A stretch of 64,000 nucleotides of DNA from the NCBI RefSeq assembly GCF_035222375.1, contig NC_085891.1, positions 1,984,001 to 2,048,000 of the forward strand, read 5' to 3'. The notes below the pieces were generated by a model. The model searched no databases. It saw nothing but the letters and a program-made list of their open reading frames with translations, and was not told where the DNA came from. Origin of the DNA: Podospora pseudocomata (Eukaryota; Ascomycota; Sordariomycetes; Sordariales; Podosporaceae). Both the position numbers and the translations under genes were made by a program. This document shows, in pieces, positions 12,501 through 23,207 of this stretch (its first letter is position 1; each line of letters opens with the position of its first letter).

Positions 12501-15500
12501 CCTGTGAGCATGATACTTGGTTCGCCTGCATCGCCATCGTCAATCTCACTCACCTCAATAGAGCAGAAGATCCAAAGAACAAGCGTTTGCACCACGGTAA
12601 GGGCGGCAGCGCCGACGCCGAACACGAGATAGAAGCCAAGATACCTGCCAGCATTGAGATTGGAGCCGTTCTTGGTGTTCTCGTCTGACCAGCTCTTGAG
12701 CCACAGATTCCCGCCTGCGTCATCAGAGTTAGCAGGAGGCACATCCAGGGGTGTAAACAACGAAGCAGCTATATATCGTCGGTATCCAAAGTGGAAGGAG
12801 ACACATTGACTCACCAATTCCCGCAGTTTGAGCAGCGATGAGTGTGATCAGGTAGACACCAACGGCTGCGAGATTAGCAGTTTTGGCATACTCGGTGTAA
12901 ACTGGATCAATATTAGCACCGCGATTGACGATACCAAGGTTAGAGAAGTTAACAATGACGTACCTGACCACTTGACTTTGCCCTGTTCGGAGTGCTCCTT
13001 TGCCTGCTTGGTCCTGCTAGGGTTCTCCTCGTCGGTGAGCTTGCCCCTTGGGCCCCTGAAGCTGGCGGCACTGGCACGTCTGAGGGTGGTGTTGCTGCCC
13101 GTCCTAGCCTTGGGTTTCGAGGGAGACGATTGACTGGGACCTGGTTTGATAGACTGGAGCGTACTCAACCCTTCCTGGGCTTCCTCGATAGTATCTTTTT
13201 CTTGGCTGCTGCCCTCGGCATCAATGATGGTAGATGTTTCGCTGCTGCTGTCTGTGGGAGATACAGATTGGGAGCTCGGCCCAGAGCTGTCTTGGCCAGC
13301 GGTTTTGATAAGATCAAAGACCAAGCCCTTCATAGCAACAAGCTGCCTGTAGGTTCCCTTCTCGGCGATCTCGCCATCCTTGAGCATGCAAATGTAGTCA
13401 GATTGGATCAAGACTGGAATCGAGTTCGTGGCGAGGATTCTCGTTTTGGAGCTCAGAAGACCCTTGGGGCCAAGGACGTTATCGATAATGTGACGTCCGA
13501 CGTGAGAGTCCACAGCGGATAGGCAGTCGTCCATCAAGTAAATATCAGCTCTCGCGTAAACAGCTCTGGCTAAGGCGACACGGGCCTTTTGGCCACCGCT
13601 GAGAGAAATGCCGCGCTCTCCCACTACGGTTTCGTCGCCGTCAGGAAGCTGAGCAAAGTCATCGAGCAAAGCGCAGGCCTTGACGGTCCTTTCGTAGAAA
13701 TTGGAGTCATAACGATAGCCGAAGATGATGTTTTCCTTGACAGTAGCATTCATGATCCAAGAGGTCTGGCTGACGTAGGCGATTGAGCCTCTGATCTCAA
13801 CATCGCCCTTGACCTTCCAGAGGTCGCCAAGGACACTCTGCAGGAAAGAGCTCTTGCCTGCCCCGACACGGCCTACGATGCAGGACAGCTCTCCCTTGTG
13901 AGCAGAGAAATTGACATCGTGCAAGACGTCCTTGTTTTCGTGGCGGTTCCAAGAAAAGGAAGCATCGCGAATGGTGACAGTCTCCTCGCCGAGCTCTTCA
14001 GCTGCTGGCTTGACAATAACAGCATCAGGCTGGATCTCTTCGGAGGTGAGGAACGAGGTAAGGCGACCGACTGCAACACTGGCTTCGATAATGGAGGTAA
14101 TGACCATGGGTAGAACCGCCAGAGGGAAAGTGAGAAGGTTAAAGAGGGCTATGAAAGGTTAGCTCAAGTACTGTGAGAAGTTGAAGAATGATACACACCC
14201 AAGCAGGGGAAGACGATGTCGGTGGTCAGGGGCTTGTCGCCAGAGAAGACAAACACCGCAAATGTCGAGCAGGACACCAAGAAGGGTGTCGAGGACCATG
14301 TAAAGTTGGCAAAGGCCTGGCCAGCACCAATTCTGCGCAGGTTCTTGAGCTCCTGATCGTTTCGGATGTAGTTGAGCCTGTTCATAAAGGCCGCACCCCA
14401 GGCATACAACTTGATGCTCTTCATGTTGTTCACAATCTCGGCAATGAGTCGACTCCTGGCGTCCTTGTTCTTCATTTGCTTCTTTTGCAAATTCTTCATG
14501 AACTTTGCAATCATGCCATTGATCGGAATCATGACGATCATGACACCAACACCCGCAAGCATAGACCATCCGACGAGCTGGTATAGCGAGGCCAAGCAGA
14601 TGATAATCTGGAAAGGGGCAGACCACAGCTGCTGGGCGAACTGCGTAAGATCCTGCAGCCGCTGGGCGTCCACCGCCATATAGTTGACAATGTCTCCGGT
14701 GGTCTTGCTCTTGCGGCCCTCGTTCGAAAGTCTCAATGACTTCTTGTAGATTGCCGAGGTCAAGCCACCCTTGATCCTCATACCGGTAACAAAAGCAAGC
14801 TGGAAATACTGGTGGATCATGGTGGTCTGGAAGACAGCGATAGCAAACATACCCAGAGCGATCGATGCGCCCTTGATCACGGGCTGGCGCTCCACGCCAG
14901 GAAGGTTCCAGGAGTCGACAAAAGAGAGCAGATACTTCAACAGCTGGGGCTGGGTAAACTGCGAGATATCGTTGCCAATTTTGAACAGAGCAGCGAGCAT
15001 ATAAGGACCACCATAAGCACGAATAAGCGCCAACCAAATCGACGGGGTCTTGCGAGTCTTGAGTTGGTGCTCCCAGGCAGTGGCAAACGCCTCACCCGTG
15101 GCCTTTGTGGTATCTGTCTTGGAAAGACCCCAAAGATCCTCCTCTGTCAGGAAAGTCGAGTAACCGTACTTCATAAGTGGCGTCATCCACGAGAAGGTAA
15201 GAAGGGAAAAGACAGTGGCGTATTCTACGGGACACTCCTCTTCGTCTACCAGAGCCTCGTATGTAGAGTTCTTCTTGGGCCACAACCACTCAAAGAAAAA
15301 CTCGGCAATCGAAAGGCCAAAGCCGACGCAATAGGTGACAAAGTAGGGCAGGTTGCTGGCAAAGATCTGCTGCGAGATCAGAGATCGAAGTTTGACGGAG
15401 AGGGCGATGATAAGAAATAGCCAGTAGAAGAGGACGACACCGTTGGCGTTTCGCAGTCTTTCGTGCTCGAGCCATTGGATGGTGAAAATCACACCGAGAG

Positions 15501-16057
15501 ACACGATAGTTGCGACGGTTGTGTACACTCTAAAGTCGCCGTACCAGATACCGGGATAACTGATGATTTGGAACGCAAGTTGAACCGCAACGTTGGCGAT
15601 GATGAGACCGAGCAATACCTATGCGCAATGTCAGCGCAACATCCTTCACCTTACATTCATGTCCATCCAGGCTTTCGCAACCTACCTGCTTGGTCCAAAA
15701 GTGCCAATCCTTGGAAACTGGATTTGGTTTCCTCCATTTGATCAACCACCCGATGGCCAATGACCCAGCAATGATTCCAAATGCAGCAACAGAAGCCACC
15801 CAGACATCGATAAAGCAAGGCGTAAAGTCCCATCGAAAGGGGCTCAAGGGACCCCAACCTTCTTCATTTCCACATAACGGCTGTCTCAAAGTCCTTTCCG
15901 CGCTCAGATACCCATGGCCAAACCCAGAAGAGAGGGAATGGTATCCTGTAAATGATCCGGTCTCAAAGAGATTCTTTTGCGACGACTGTTGCGGTTGCGG
16001 TGACAAGACCTGCTGCAGGCCGTCACCAAAGCGAGCCACGGCCTCGTCCATTGGCAC
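9535..16057 (-). CDS. YCF1: ABCC-type vacuolar ABC transporter (Ycf1-like, glutathione-conjugate/metal resistance)
   Basis: Nine exons: 16057-15686, 15618-14199, 14148-12964, 12901-12815, 12714-12554, 12488-12385, 12108-11123, 10944-10876 and 9860-9535, giving about 1569 residues (yeast Ycf1 is about 1515). Order: N-terminal hydrophobic TMD0, TMD1, NBD1, a linker, TMD2, NBD2. NBD1 has Walker A GRVGAGKS, signature LSGGQKAR and Walker B IYLMDD, with Asp in place of the catalytic Glu as is usual in ABCC proteins. NBD2 has Walker A GRTGAGKS, signature LSQGQRQL and Walker B ILVLDEA. The linker after NBD1 is Ser/Thr-rich with a basic phosphosite-like RRASAASF, comparable to the Ycf1 R region. Family members pump glutathione conjugates and metal complexes into the vacuole; the exact substrate is inferred. 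A second ATG two codons downstream (16051) is an equally possible start. Intron 8 is 1015 nt long. Confidence 0.93.
9861..10875 (-). other. 1015-nt intron 8 of the Ycf1-like gene
   Basis: The intron runs from donor GTAAGC (10875) to acceptor TTTTCAG (9861) with a TTTACTAAC branch point near the acceptor. The flanking protein sequence (…IHEGG then [10 protein letters not shown]) is continuous in NBD2, so no exon is missing. It is more than ten times longer than typical introns here and includes an ATCCC repeat tract at about 10541-10575. Confidence 0.85.
10541..10575. repeat. ATCCC pentanucleotide repeat in intron
   Basis: About five near-perfect CATCC/ATCCC units followed by degenerate units (CCATCCATCCCAATCC). 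A similar tract occurs at 40153-40178. Confidence 0.75.
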
Positions 16058-17169
16058 AGATATTATTGCCGTCTCAAGAACTTAGGCGCAGACGTCATAT
16101 CAGGCCTTCCTCTCCTCCACGACTTCCCCCAAAATGCGCCGAAAACTAGACTTCAATGGCGGGCGGTGAAATCTCGAAACTAGCCCTGGTATCGGCGGCG
16201 GCTTCGCGGGGCGGATATGGATGACGTTCACGGAGTTTGGCGATCTCGGCACCGGCAAGGCACGGGCGCAAAACCGAGAAAAGCGATGCGATCAAGTCGA
16301 CAGCTACTGGGCTGGCTCGGCCAACAGGAGACAATTGAGGTTCGAGGGGCAAGGAATCAATGAAGGATCCTTCGTCGGCAAGAAGAAAAACCGAGAAAAG
16401 AGGACAAGCTTCGCCCGGCAGCCAACAAACGCGCCCTTGAATATGTCAGCAAGTTCTGGGGCCCTGGGGGTCTTTCTGGCAGTTATCGACAGGGGGAGCC
16501 TGGAGATGCAGCCGAGCTAAGCTGCATGCAGCTATCAAAGTGTTCACGGCCCCAGGTCATGCGGCTAGCGGGGGACTTTTGGCATCCGACAATTGGCTGC
16601 AACTGCTCTCTTTTCCCTCTTATCCGGATGCCAAGCCATGTACCTGCCTAACAGCTCACAGGGTGCCCCACCCGACGGCGGAGCTTTCACCCCACCAGCA
16701 ACCGCTGTCCCATTTTCCATCCATCTTCAAGCTTTGCCTCACCACGGTGTCGGTTGCCAGTGTCCGGTGTGACGACAGCACCTCTCTGCCTCGTGGTACG
16801 CAGTACACGATTGGTAATATGGAATGCTTCTTTCCACTTCACAATCTGTCTTTTCCGTGACATGATGCGGGGAAGAACCGGCGCTCTGGGACGTGGTCGG
16901 GGCGTCTTATGCCGACACATCCACTGATGTGCTCTTCAGAGCAAAGTTGACGCAACCACTTGCAAATGCCATAGCAATGCTAATTACAATCGAAGCTGAG
17001 CCAATCCAACGAGTTCCATATTTGCTACGTACCTCTTCAGTCGAGAACTTTCCAAGCTTGTCATACCCATCTTGACAAAACTTCCACCGTTTATTCTTTC
17101 ACACACCATATCGATAACGGCTTCCGGTCCCGCCTCACACCTACCCCACCATTAGGGCACCCCCCTGCA
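16058..17169. other. Divergent intergenic region between Ycf1-like and UPF0047 genes
   Basis: About 1.1 kb between two divergently transcribed genes, so it should hold both promoters. I see no coding frame with support, no repeat and no RNA gene in it. Confidence 0.6.
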
Positions 17170-18107
17170 ATGACGTTGGAGAAAGCCCCTCCTCCCTCAC
17201 CATCCATTCTAGAAAGCATGCCTCGCTCGACACCACCACAACGCTCACCATCACCACCACCAACATACAACGAAAGCGATTCTATCCCCCTGGAATCCCT
17301 CTTCCCAACCGGCCAATCCACAACCCCCAAACCACCTATTTCCCCATCTCTACCCCCCCTGAAAATCCCCTCCCAATCCCAACTCCCCACCCTCCTCTTC
17401 ATATCCATCCTCTTCCTAGCGTTCTTCCCCTCCCTCTTCCACACCCTCTGGACCCTCCCCTTCTCCTTCCTCTTCCCCTCCCACCACAACACCCCCACAA
17501 GCTACCACTCCCCCCCCTCAGCAGTAACAATGTGGACCCAAAAACAATTCACCCTCCCCTCCCGCTCTCGCGGCTCATACCTCATCACCGACACCATCAT
17601 CAAGGAACTCCCTGAGATCAAAAACTACAAAGTGGGCTTGTTGAACCTGTTTATCCAGCACACCTCCTGCGCGTTGACTCTGAATGAGAATTGGGACGAG
17701 GATGTCAGGGCGGATATGAGTGATGCGTTGGATAAGATTGTGCCGGAGCAAGGGCCGAAGGGGGAGGCGCTTTATAGGCATGATGCTGAGGGTGAGTTTG
17801 TTTCTGGGATGAAGACCAAAAAAGGATGGTGGGAGAGCTGACATGTATGGGGGTACCTAACCTAGGGCTGGATGACATGCCTGCTCATGTCAAGAGTGCT
17901 TTGATTGGGGCTAGTGTTACTATTCCGATCAAGGATGGGAAACTGGTGAGTCTTGACTGGTTGTGGTGAGTGGAGGGAAAGGGGCGAAATGATGCTAATG
18001 AGTTGAAATAGTGCACCGGAACGTGGCAGGGGATCTGGTATCTCGAGTTTAGAGCCGCCAAGCATAGTCGCCGGGTTGTTGCTACGATACAGGGCGAGAA
18101 GGCTTGA
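17170..18107 (+). CDS. UPF0047/YjbQ-family protein with N-terminal membrane-segment extension
   Basis: Three exons (17170-17791, 17866-17945, 18012-18107), 265 residues. The C-terminal 145 residues, from the internal Met at 17530, make up the entire UPF0047 domain: [17 protein letters not shown], then [17 protein letters not shown], then [12 protein letters not shown] and [10 protein letters not shown]. These contain the conserved His residues of the family. The bacterial member YjbQ has been reported to show weak thiamin-phosphate synthase activity; the role in fungi is not established. The first 120 residues are Pro/Ser-rich and then strongly hydrophobic (about residues 75-102), which would make a membrane anchor if translation starts at 17170. 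Starting at 17530 would give a soluble protein of the family's usual length. Both starts are open and in frame; I list the longer. Confidence 0.85.
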
Positions 18108-18790
18108 CTGGGGGAGAGGTTGTAGATTGGGAGTGGTTGGGGTTGGTCGGGGCTTTTATGATGCTAGCGGCAAAGTCAGAGTGAAAAACTAAAGACACAT
18201 ATCTAGTATCCGTACATCCATATTCTTCAGTGAACGACTTTGCAGACAAGAGGTGGGCACCAGAGGTGTTATGCTTGTCATTGATGTAGATACTGCTACT
18301 ATAAACATCAACAACTCTTCATCCTGTCCTGTTTCACGGAAACACACTGTGTATATCACACACCCAGATGCCGGCTGTAAATATCACGTCATGTGTGTTT
18401 TGTTCTTAGGTAGCCATTGGACTTGTCTCTTCCTCGTGGCCACGCCAAGCAGCCATTTAAGGCGTAATAAGGTAGTCAATAGGGATCGATATTATTGTGC
18501 AAGAAATACCTTGGTCTCTTCGGGTCTGTTGACTAGCACGTCGTCGGTATACCATATAATTATTGTTAACCTACCCCTTTCTAGAAGAAGAACAGGCCTT
18601 AAAGGATAGTTAGTACGCCTCAAAAGATAGCTAAGAGGTCTATTAACTATCTTTTAGCGCCTGGTTCAGTATTTTGCAGTACCAGTTATCTTGTCCACAA
18701 CGTGACTAGGCATCTTTTGAAGCCTACTCTTGGATTCTCAAGTTCCAGTTCAGGCATGGCTCGGTCTGTTTAGTAAGTCAGTTGTGGAGG
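18108..18790. other. Intergenic region with AT-rich, repeat-like sequence
   Basis: No gene is visible. Positions about 18460-18715 look repeat-derived. They hold an imperfect inverted repeat (AAAAGATAG near 18622, CTATCTTTT near 18647) and a second copy of the motif GCAGTACCAGTTATCTTGTC seen at 8381. Confidence 0.5.
18676..18698 (+). repeat. Dispersed short repeat, copy 2 (copy 1 at 8381-8403)
   Basis: A 23-bp match (GCAGTACCAGTTATCTTGTC plus CAC) is shared exactly with 8381-8403. A 13-bp core (AGTTATCTTGTCC) recurs at 45498-45510. All three copies are on the plus strand in non-coding DNA. Its nature is unknown; a transposon end or solo fragment is possible. Confidence 0.6.
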
Positions 18791-20119
18791 CTATACACAG
18801 GTATTCTCTTGACTTCGGTTGAACATCTTTCCCAGAGCATAATGAACTCTCAACAGGTTGGGATCTGAAAGCGGCACAGGGTTGCGAGCATCATTCTGTC
18901 TAAAGGTGACGCTTCGAGGTTCCATGCTCAGCTGATAGTGACCAATACCGCTCTCTAAGACATGCACGCGATAGGTGTGAGGCTGTTGTCCACTTCTTTA
19001 GCAACCAGAAGCTGGAGATCTTTTATAGCTGGACTTACCTCGCGTGTTGGTTCAAACCCAAACCGGAAGTCGTTGAACGGCAGGTATTTGGCGTCTTCCG
19101 CCTTGTTGATACTTGCTGTATTCGTGTATTAGGGATTGATGATGCCAAATAACGCCAAAAAGCCCATCATGTTACAGCCATTCTGCGAGTCTATATTCGA
19201 ATACATTAGCTAGGTGTCGTTTGACTTGGGGCTATCACACCCACCTCTTCAACGTTTTTCTCGTCAAATTCCCCAAGTACGTGTGGCAATATGTGTGCCA
19301 CAGTGTGCTCCTCCCAATACTGTCTCGTCTTCTCATGTGCGGACAGTTGGGTCATGAAGTACTGTTCCTGATAAGCCCCTCTAAGTACACAGCGGTACCC
19401 GTCCCGCTTTAAACAAGACGCTTCAAGATCTTCCTGCTTCTTTCTTGAGGTGGAATCTCTCTCGGCCCTGTAGTTACCGATGCCATGGTCAACTTTGGAT
19501 TGGTCGGCAGGTTGAATTTGAGCATAACTGTCAATAACCTTTCAAATAAGCCCATAAACGTCAAGATCCTAAACATACCTGGCTTGAGAATCGTGCCCGC
19601 AAGAAAATTTCTTAGCTGTCACAGCTTTTCGGGAGTCACGGAGAACTTGATGATCTCCTTCATGAGATTCTTACCTCCCTCGAGAGGTAAATGGTGGACA
19701 AAGGTCTCCAAGAAGTATCTTGTATCATACATCTGCGTGGTTGGTACATATTCCTTCAGAGAGTCTAGACATTCAGTCTTCATTGCAAGAATCATCTCGT
19801 CATTTTCAATCTGCTGGACCGATGTCGATTGAGGCTTGCACGCGGTCAGCTCGGGCTCGCACAAGGGGGCCAACAGGGACTTCCAGTAGGGGGAAAGCCA
19901 ACTCATTTCGGCAAAAATGGCCTCCGTCGAGAAGTCGGGATGTTGCGGAATGGGCTCGGGCACAGTGGTTGCCTGCGAATGTGCTGGATGTTCCGGAGTG
20001 GAGGCTGTTTCGGATTCGAGCTCGCCTTGCTCTTTCTCCGGTTTCTGACGAATAACCGCCGTTGACTGGAACACAATTGAGTCTGTGGATACGAAGGAGT
20101 GTTGCGAGATGGACGCCAT
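18791..20119 (-). pseudogene. HNH-endonuclease-type gene, apparently decayed
   Basis: The minus strand carries pieces in family order. The N-terminal segment (20119 to 19622) begins MASISQHSF and ends FSVTPEKL, followed by TGA at 19621-19619. After that TGA the same frame reads QLRNFLAGTILKP, so one C-to-T change (CGA to TGA) would explain the stop. A segment ending at 19245 reads CLKRDGYRCVL then AHILPHVLGEF, the zinc/HNH region of fungal HNH proteins, but I found no splice pair that joins it in frame. A further segment reads FGFEPTRE (donor GTAAGT) then PHTYRVHVLESG and RVHYALGKMFN, the typical C-terminal end, stopping at 18791. The second His expected near FNDFRFGFEP is not seen. Such proteins are common multi-copy hypotheticals in Pezizomycotina. 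Unusual splicing could rescue part of this; decay is my preferred reading. Confidence 0.62.
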
Positions 20120-20554
20120 CTTGCTGCGTATTCCTTTTCAGATAGGTAGGATGTTACTGGAACGTTGATCGAAGAGAAGTTTCTCTGAACAGAGTAGCAA
20201 TAATAATAAATCAAACTTGGAATTTTAAAGTTTGGTGCCACCAGTTCTCCTTTGGACCCGCTGTAGGCATCAGAGGCGCTCTCCCACAAATTTACTCTTT
20301 ATACTTTCCCTCTGGCTTCTGTCTGTCTTGAGAGTTTCCATGAAGCTGAAAAGGGTTAGGGTTAGGGTTATACTTTCTCACTCTCAATAACTCAAACTTC
20401 GTCATTCCCACTCACCAACCCCATGCCACTCACTGAAGCCCAAAACTCCACTTCACTTTGCATCAACAACAAAGTCAACATTTCCTGACTTTCTTGTCCC
20501 TAATTACTGGGCCATAAGAGAAACTTGGGCGCTAGATAGAGATATACCTCAAAA
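20120..20554. promoter_or_regulatory. Divergent promoter region with telomere-type repeats
   Basis: 435 bp between the HNH-type gene (minus) and DML1 (plus). It contains three consecutive GGGTTA units at 20353-20370, the vertebrate and filamentous-fungal telomere sequence. Confidence 0.5.
20353..20370. repeat. Interstitial telomeric repeat, (GGGTTA)x3
   Basis: Three exact tandem GGGTTA units about 185 bp upstream of the DML1 start codon. Short telobox-like sites can bind Myb-type factors in promoters; an old break-repair scar is the alternative. Confidence 0.85.
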
Positions 20555-22286
20555 ATGCACGAAATCATCACCCTGCAACTGGGGCAGCAGAGCAACTATC
20601 TCGCCACTCACTTCTGGAATACTCAAGTACACTTCATCCCTGCGCCTGTCAACAACATCATGAGAAGCTTACAAACTATACAGGAATCATACTTCACCTA
20701 CTCAGAGAATGACGAGCCCCTCATCGACCACGATGTGCACTTCCGCCCCGGGCTCTCTCCAGATGGCAAAACGGAGACGTATATGCCGCGGACGGTGATC
20801 TATGATTTGAAGGGGGCGTTTGGTTCGATGAAGAAGATCAATGCGCTTTATGAAATCGAGGGCGAGAAGCCTGATCCCACCCAGTTGGACTTGAACTCGA
20901 CGGCGTCTGGAGTATGGTGAGTTCCCTCACTGACATATCTCACTCCACGACAAACAGATTCTGATCGTCCAGTAGGCCCGGAAAGACAGTCCTCCAAAAG
21001 GCCGACCCCATTCAGCCTTCACCCTACACAGAAGCTCTGAACTCTGGCCTCCCACCTCCCAGACCTACCCCCGACACAGTGAGATACTTTTCTGATTTCT
21101 CGCGGTTGTACTACCACCCACGGTCAGTCGTGCAGCTGAATGAGTTTGAGGTAGCGTCGACGATTCAGCCTTTCGAGCAGTTCAGCACTGGAGAGGAGTT
21201 GTTTAGGGAGCTTGACAAAGAGCACGACCTCCTGGACCGCGATCTGAGGTATTTCGCCGAAGAGGCAGACTTTATGCAGGGATTTCAAGTGTTTATGGGG
21301 GTAGATGATGCTTGGGGAGGTTTTGGATCCAGATACCTGGAGAGGATCAGAGATGAGTACGGCGCAAAGATAGCTATCTGGACTTGGGGGCTAGAATCAC
21401 CACTCAAAACCATGCCACGGGTACGTTTCTATCTTCCTCATCTTTCTTACCCATATACTAACCTCGACAGGATAAACGTCTCCTCCGCCTAGCCAATGAA
21501 TCCCGCTCCTTCGCCGAACTCTACACCCACTCCTCCATCCTCGTCCCCCTCTCCCTCCCCTCCCGCTTACCCCCCTCCCTCACCAACTTCGACCCCACCT
21601 CCCCTTGGCACACAACAGCTTTGATCTCCTCAGCAGTAGAATCCGCACTCCTCCCCTCCCGTCTCCGAGGCCAAAAGAAGGAAACCCTCAACACCATCAT
21701 CGAAACTCTGGACCTAACCGGCAAGCAAAAGGTTGCCGGGCTACAATTCTCAATCAACTCCTCCCCCATCAGTGACTTTTCCGAGGGGATCCAACTCGAC
21801 ATTAAACTTTCCTCCTCAGCAGCAGACCAAATAGACGTCTACTCCATTCGAAACCAAAACCAAAGAACACCAAGAGTCTTCAGCCAACTGCTCACCTCCC
21901 GCGGGTTCTCTCCCTCGGAAACATCCGGCAAAGAAGGCGAGGAACTCGATGAAAAAGGCCGACGTATCCGCAAGAGCTCTTACGAGCCGATATCCAAGAC
22001 TTATGCCACTGAGCTGGCGTTCCCGATTTTGGATTCGTTTCCCGAGATTTTCACTGTTGAAAAGGATGAAGAGGAGGAGAAGGAGGGAGCGGAGGTCAAG
22101 GTCAAGATCACAACCAGCTTGTCGACCGACTCGAGCGTCTGTACTAGGTTGAGAAAGCTGAAGGACACGGTGATCAAGAGCATAGGGCTGGAGGACAGGG
22201 AGATGCTGGGGAATGATTTGGCGGAAATGGCGGAGGAGTACCATGAGGGCTGGAGTGGTGGGAGTGATAGCGGGGAGGATGACTGA
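20555..22286 (+). CDS. DML1: Misato/DML1 family protein (mitochondrial partitioning)
   Basis: Four exons: 20555-20626, 20684-20916, 20976-21420 and 21471-22286, giving 521 residues. The start [22 protein letters not shown] is the signature of the Misato segment; residues such as ESYFTYS and [14 protein letters not shown] follow in the same domain. The middle ([26 protein letters not shown]) matches the tubulin/FtsZ-like part, and the tail is acidic. Yeast Dml1 and Drosophila Misato act in mitochondrial DNA and organelle distribution; the protein is expected at or near mitochondria. Intron 1 (57 nt) is in frame and free of stops, so retention would insert 19 residues. Homology to Dml1 supports splicing it out. 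Confidence 0.92.
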
Positions 22287-22399
22287 TCTCTCGATGTAAA
22301 CAAACACCAAAGAAGAAAAACACTTTGAAAAGTCATGGTGGTTGATTCTTTTCGTGTCAGGATAGCTTCTGAGAAAAAAAAAAAAGGTTGTAAGAAAGA

Positions 22400-22591
22400 A
22401 CAACAACCAAAAAAGTCGGGAAAAAAAGCAAAAAGCTCACCGGCCAACCTTTAAAGGTGGCCGGCTACGAAAACCCTCCGGGAAGGTTTTACTTCGGAAT
22501 CGAACTCGGGGGTTATAGGTCCCCCGGCTGGGCTGGGGGCGGTAACGGCAGCTTTTACACCTTGACCATTTGACCTGACCACAAAGTGGCG
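22400..22591 (-). mobile_element. tRNA-derived SINE, copy A
   Basis: Read on the minus strand, a degenerate Pol III A-box region (around TGGTCAGGTCAAATGG) is followed by a B-box-like GAGTTCGATTCC at about 22496-22507, then GAAGTAAAACC, GTAGCCGGCCACC (22456-22468), GGTTGGCCGGTGAGC and a T-rich tail. The block after the B box aligns step for step with the copy at 61163-61360. No normal tRNA folds from it, and it continues beyond a tRNA's length, so SINE fits better than a tRNA gene. Ends are approximate; I could not define a target-site duplication. Confidence 0.72.
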
Positions 22592-22660
22592 CCCTGGTCA
22601 AGATGTTCGAGCTGCTGTTGGAAGGAGTAAAAGGGACCTAGGATATATACCGTGGTTGGG

Positions 22661-22741
22661 TCTTTCCTTTTCAACATTTGGCCCCTTCCTTTTGGACGTT
22701 GGCTCCTTCCTTCTGACGGTGGCTCCTTCCTTCTCAACATG
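22661..22741. repeat. Minisatellite, 20-21 bp units, about four copies
   Basis: Units of the form GGCTCCTTCCTTCTGACGGT repeat with substitutions (CTTTCCTTTTCAACATTT, CCCCTTCCTTTTGGACGTT, CTCCTTCCTTCTCAACAT). Confidence 0.7.
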
Positions 22742-23207
22742 AGCTCCCAGAGTCGTCGAGTTAATGAATAACCCGAGCTACCAACGGTCTGCTAACTCTC
22801 CGTAAACACTGAGGGAACAGAGCAGGGCGAGCTCCCTCGAAGGGGGGGTGTGTACTTCGTGAATGGTGTATCTTCATGCTATCAGGGCAGAAAAGATCAA
22901 TGGTGTTATCGACAAGAGTATTGCGAGGATAAACCACACAGAGTGAAACAATCAAGAGCATGTATGTAACAAACCGGTAACCGTGTTATGCTATTCTCAA
23001 TGCTACACAGAAAAGAGCCATGATTACCTCTACCCAAACCAAAAAGAAAACAAAAACGCTACGCCTGGCTATATCTATCTGTAATACTCCTACAACAACA
23101 ACAACACACCAATGCAAGCCGCTCATCAACCCAGACGCCTCTCATGTCCCATATTTCATATCCCATATCAGCCATGTACCAACCTGACTTCTCAAATCAT
23201 CAACCCA

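Larger units (their letters stand above)
22287..23207. other. Convergent intergenic region holding a SINE copy and a minisatellite
   Basis: Between the 3' ends of DML1 and the alkaline phosphatase gene. It contains the tRNA-derived SINE described at 22400-22591 and a 20-21 bp tandem repeat at 22661-22741. No protein gene is seen. Confidence 0.7.

Noticed and set aside
22440-22580. Possible tRNA gene on the minus strand
   Set aside because: The B-box-like GTTCGATTCC is present, but acceptor, D and anticodon stems do not form a normal tRNA, and the sequence continues as the same repeat found at 61163.
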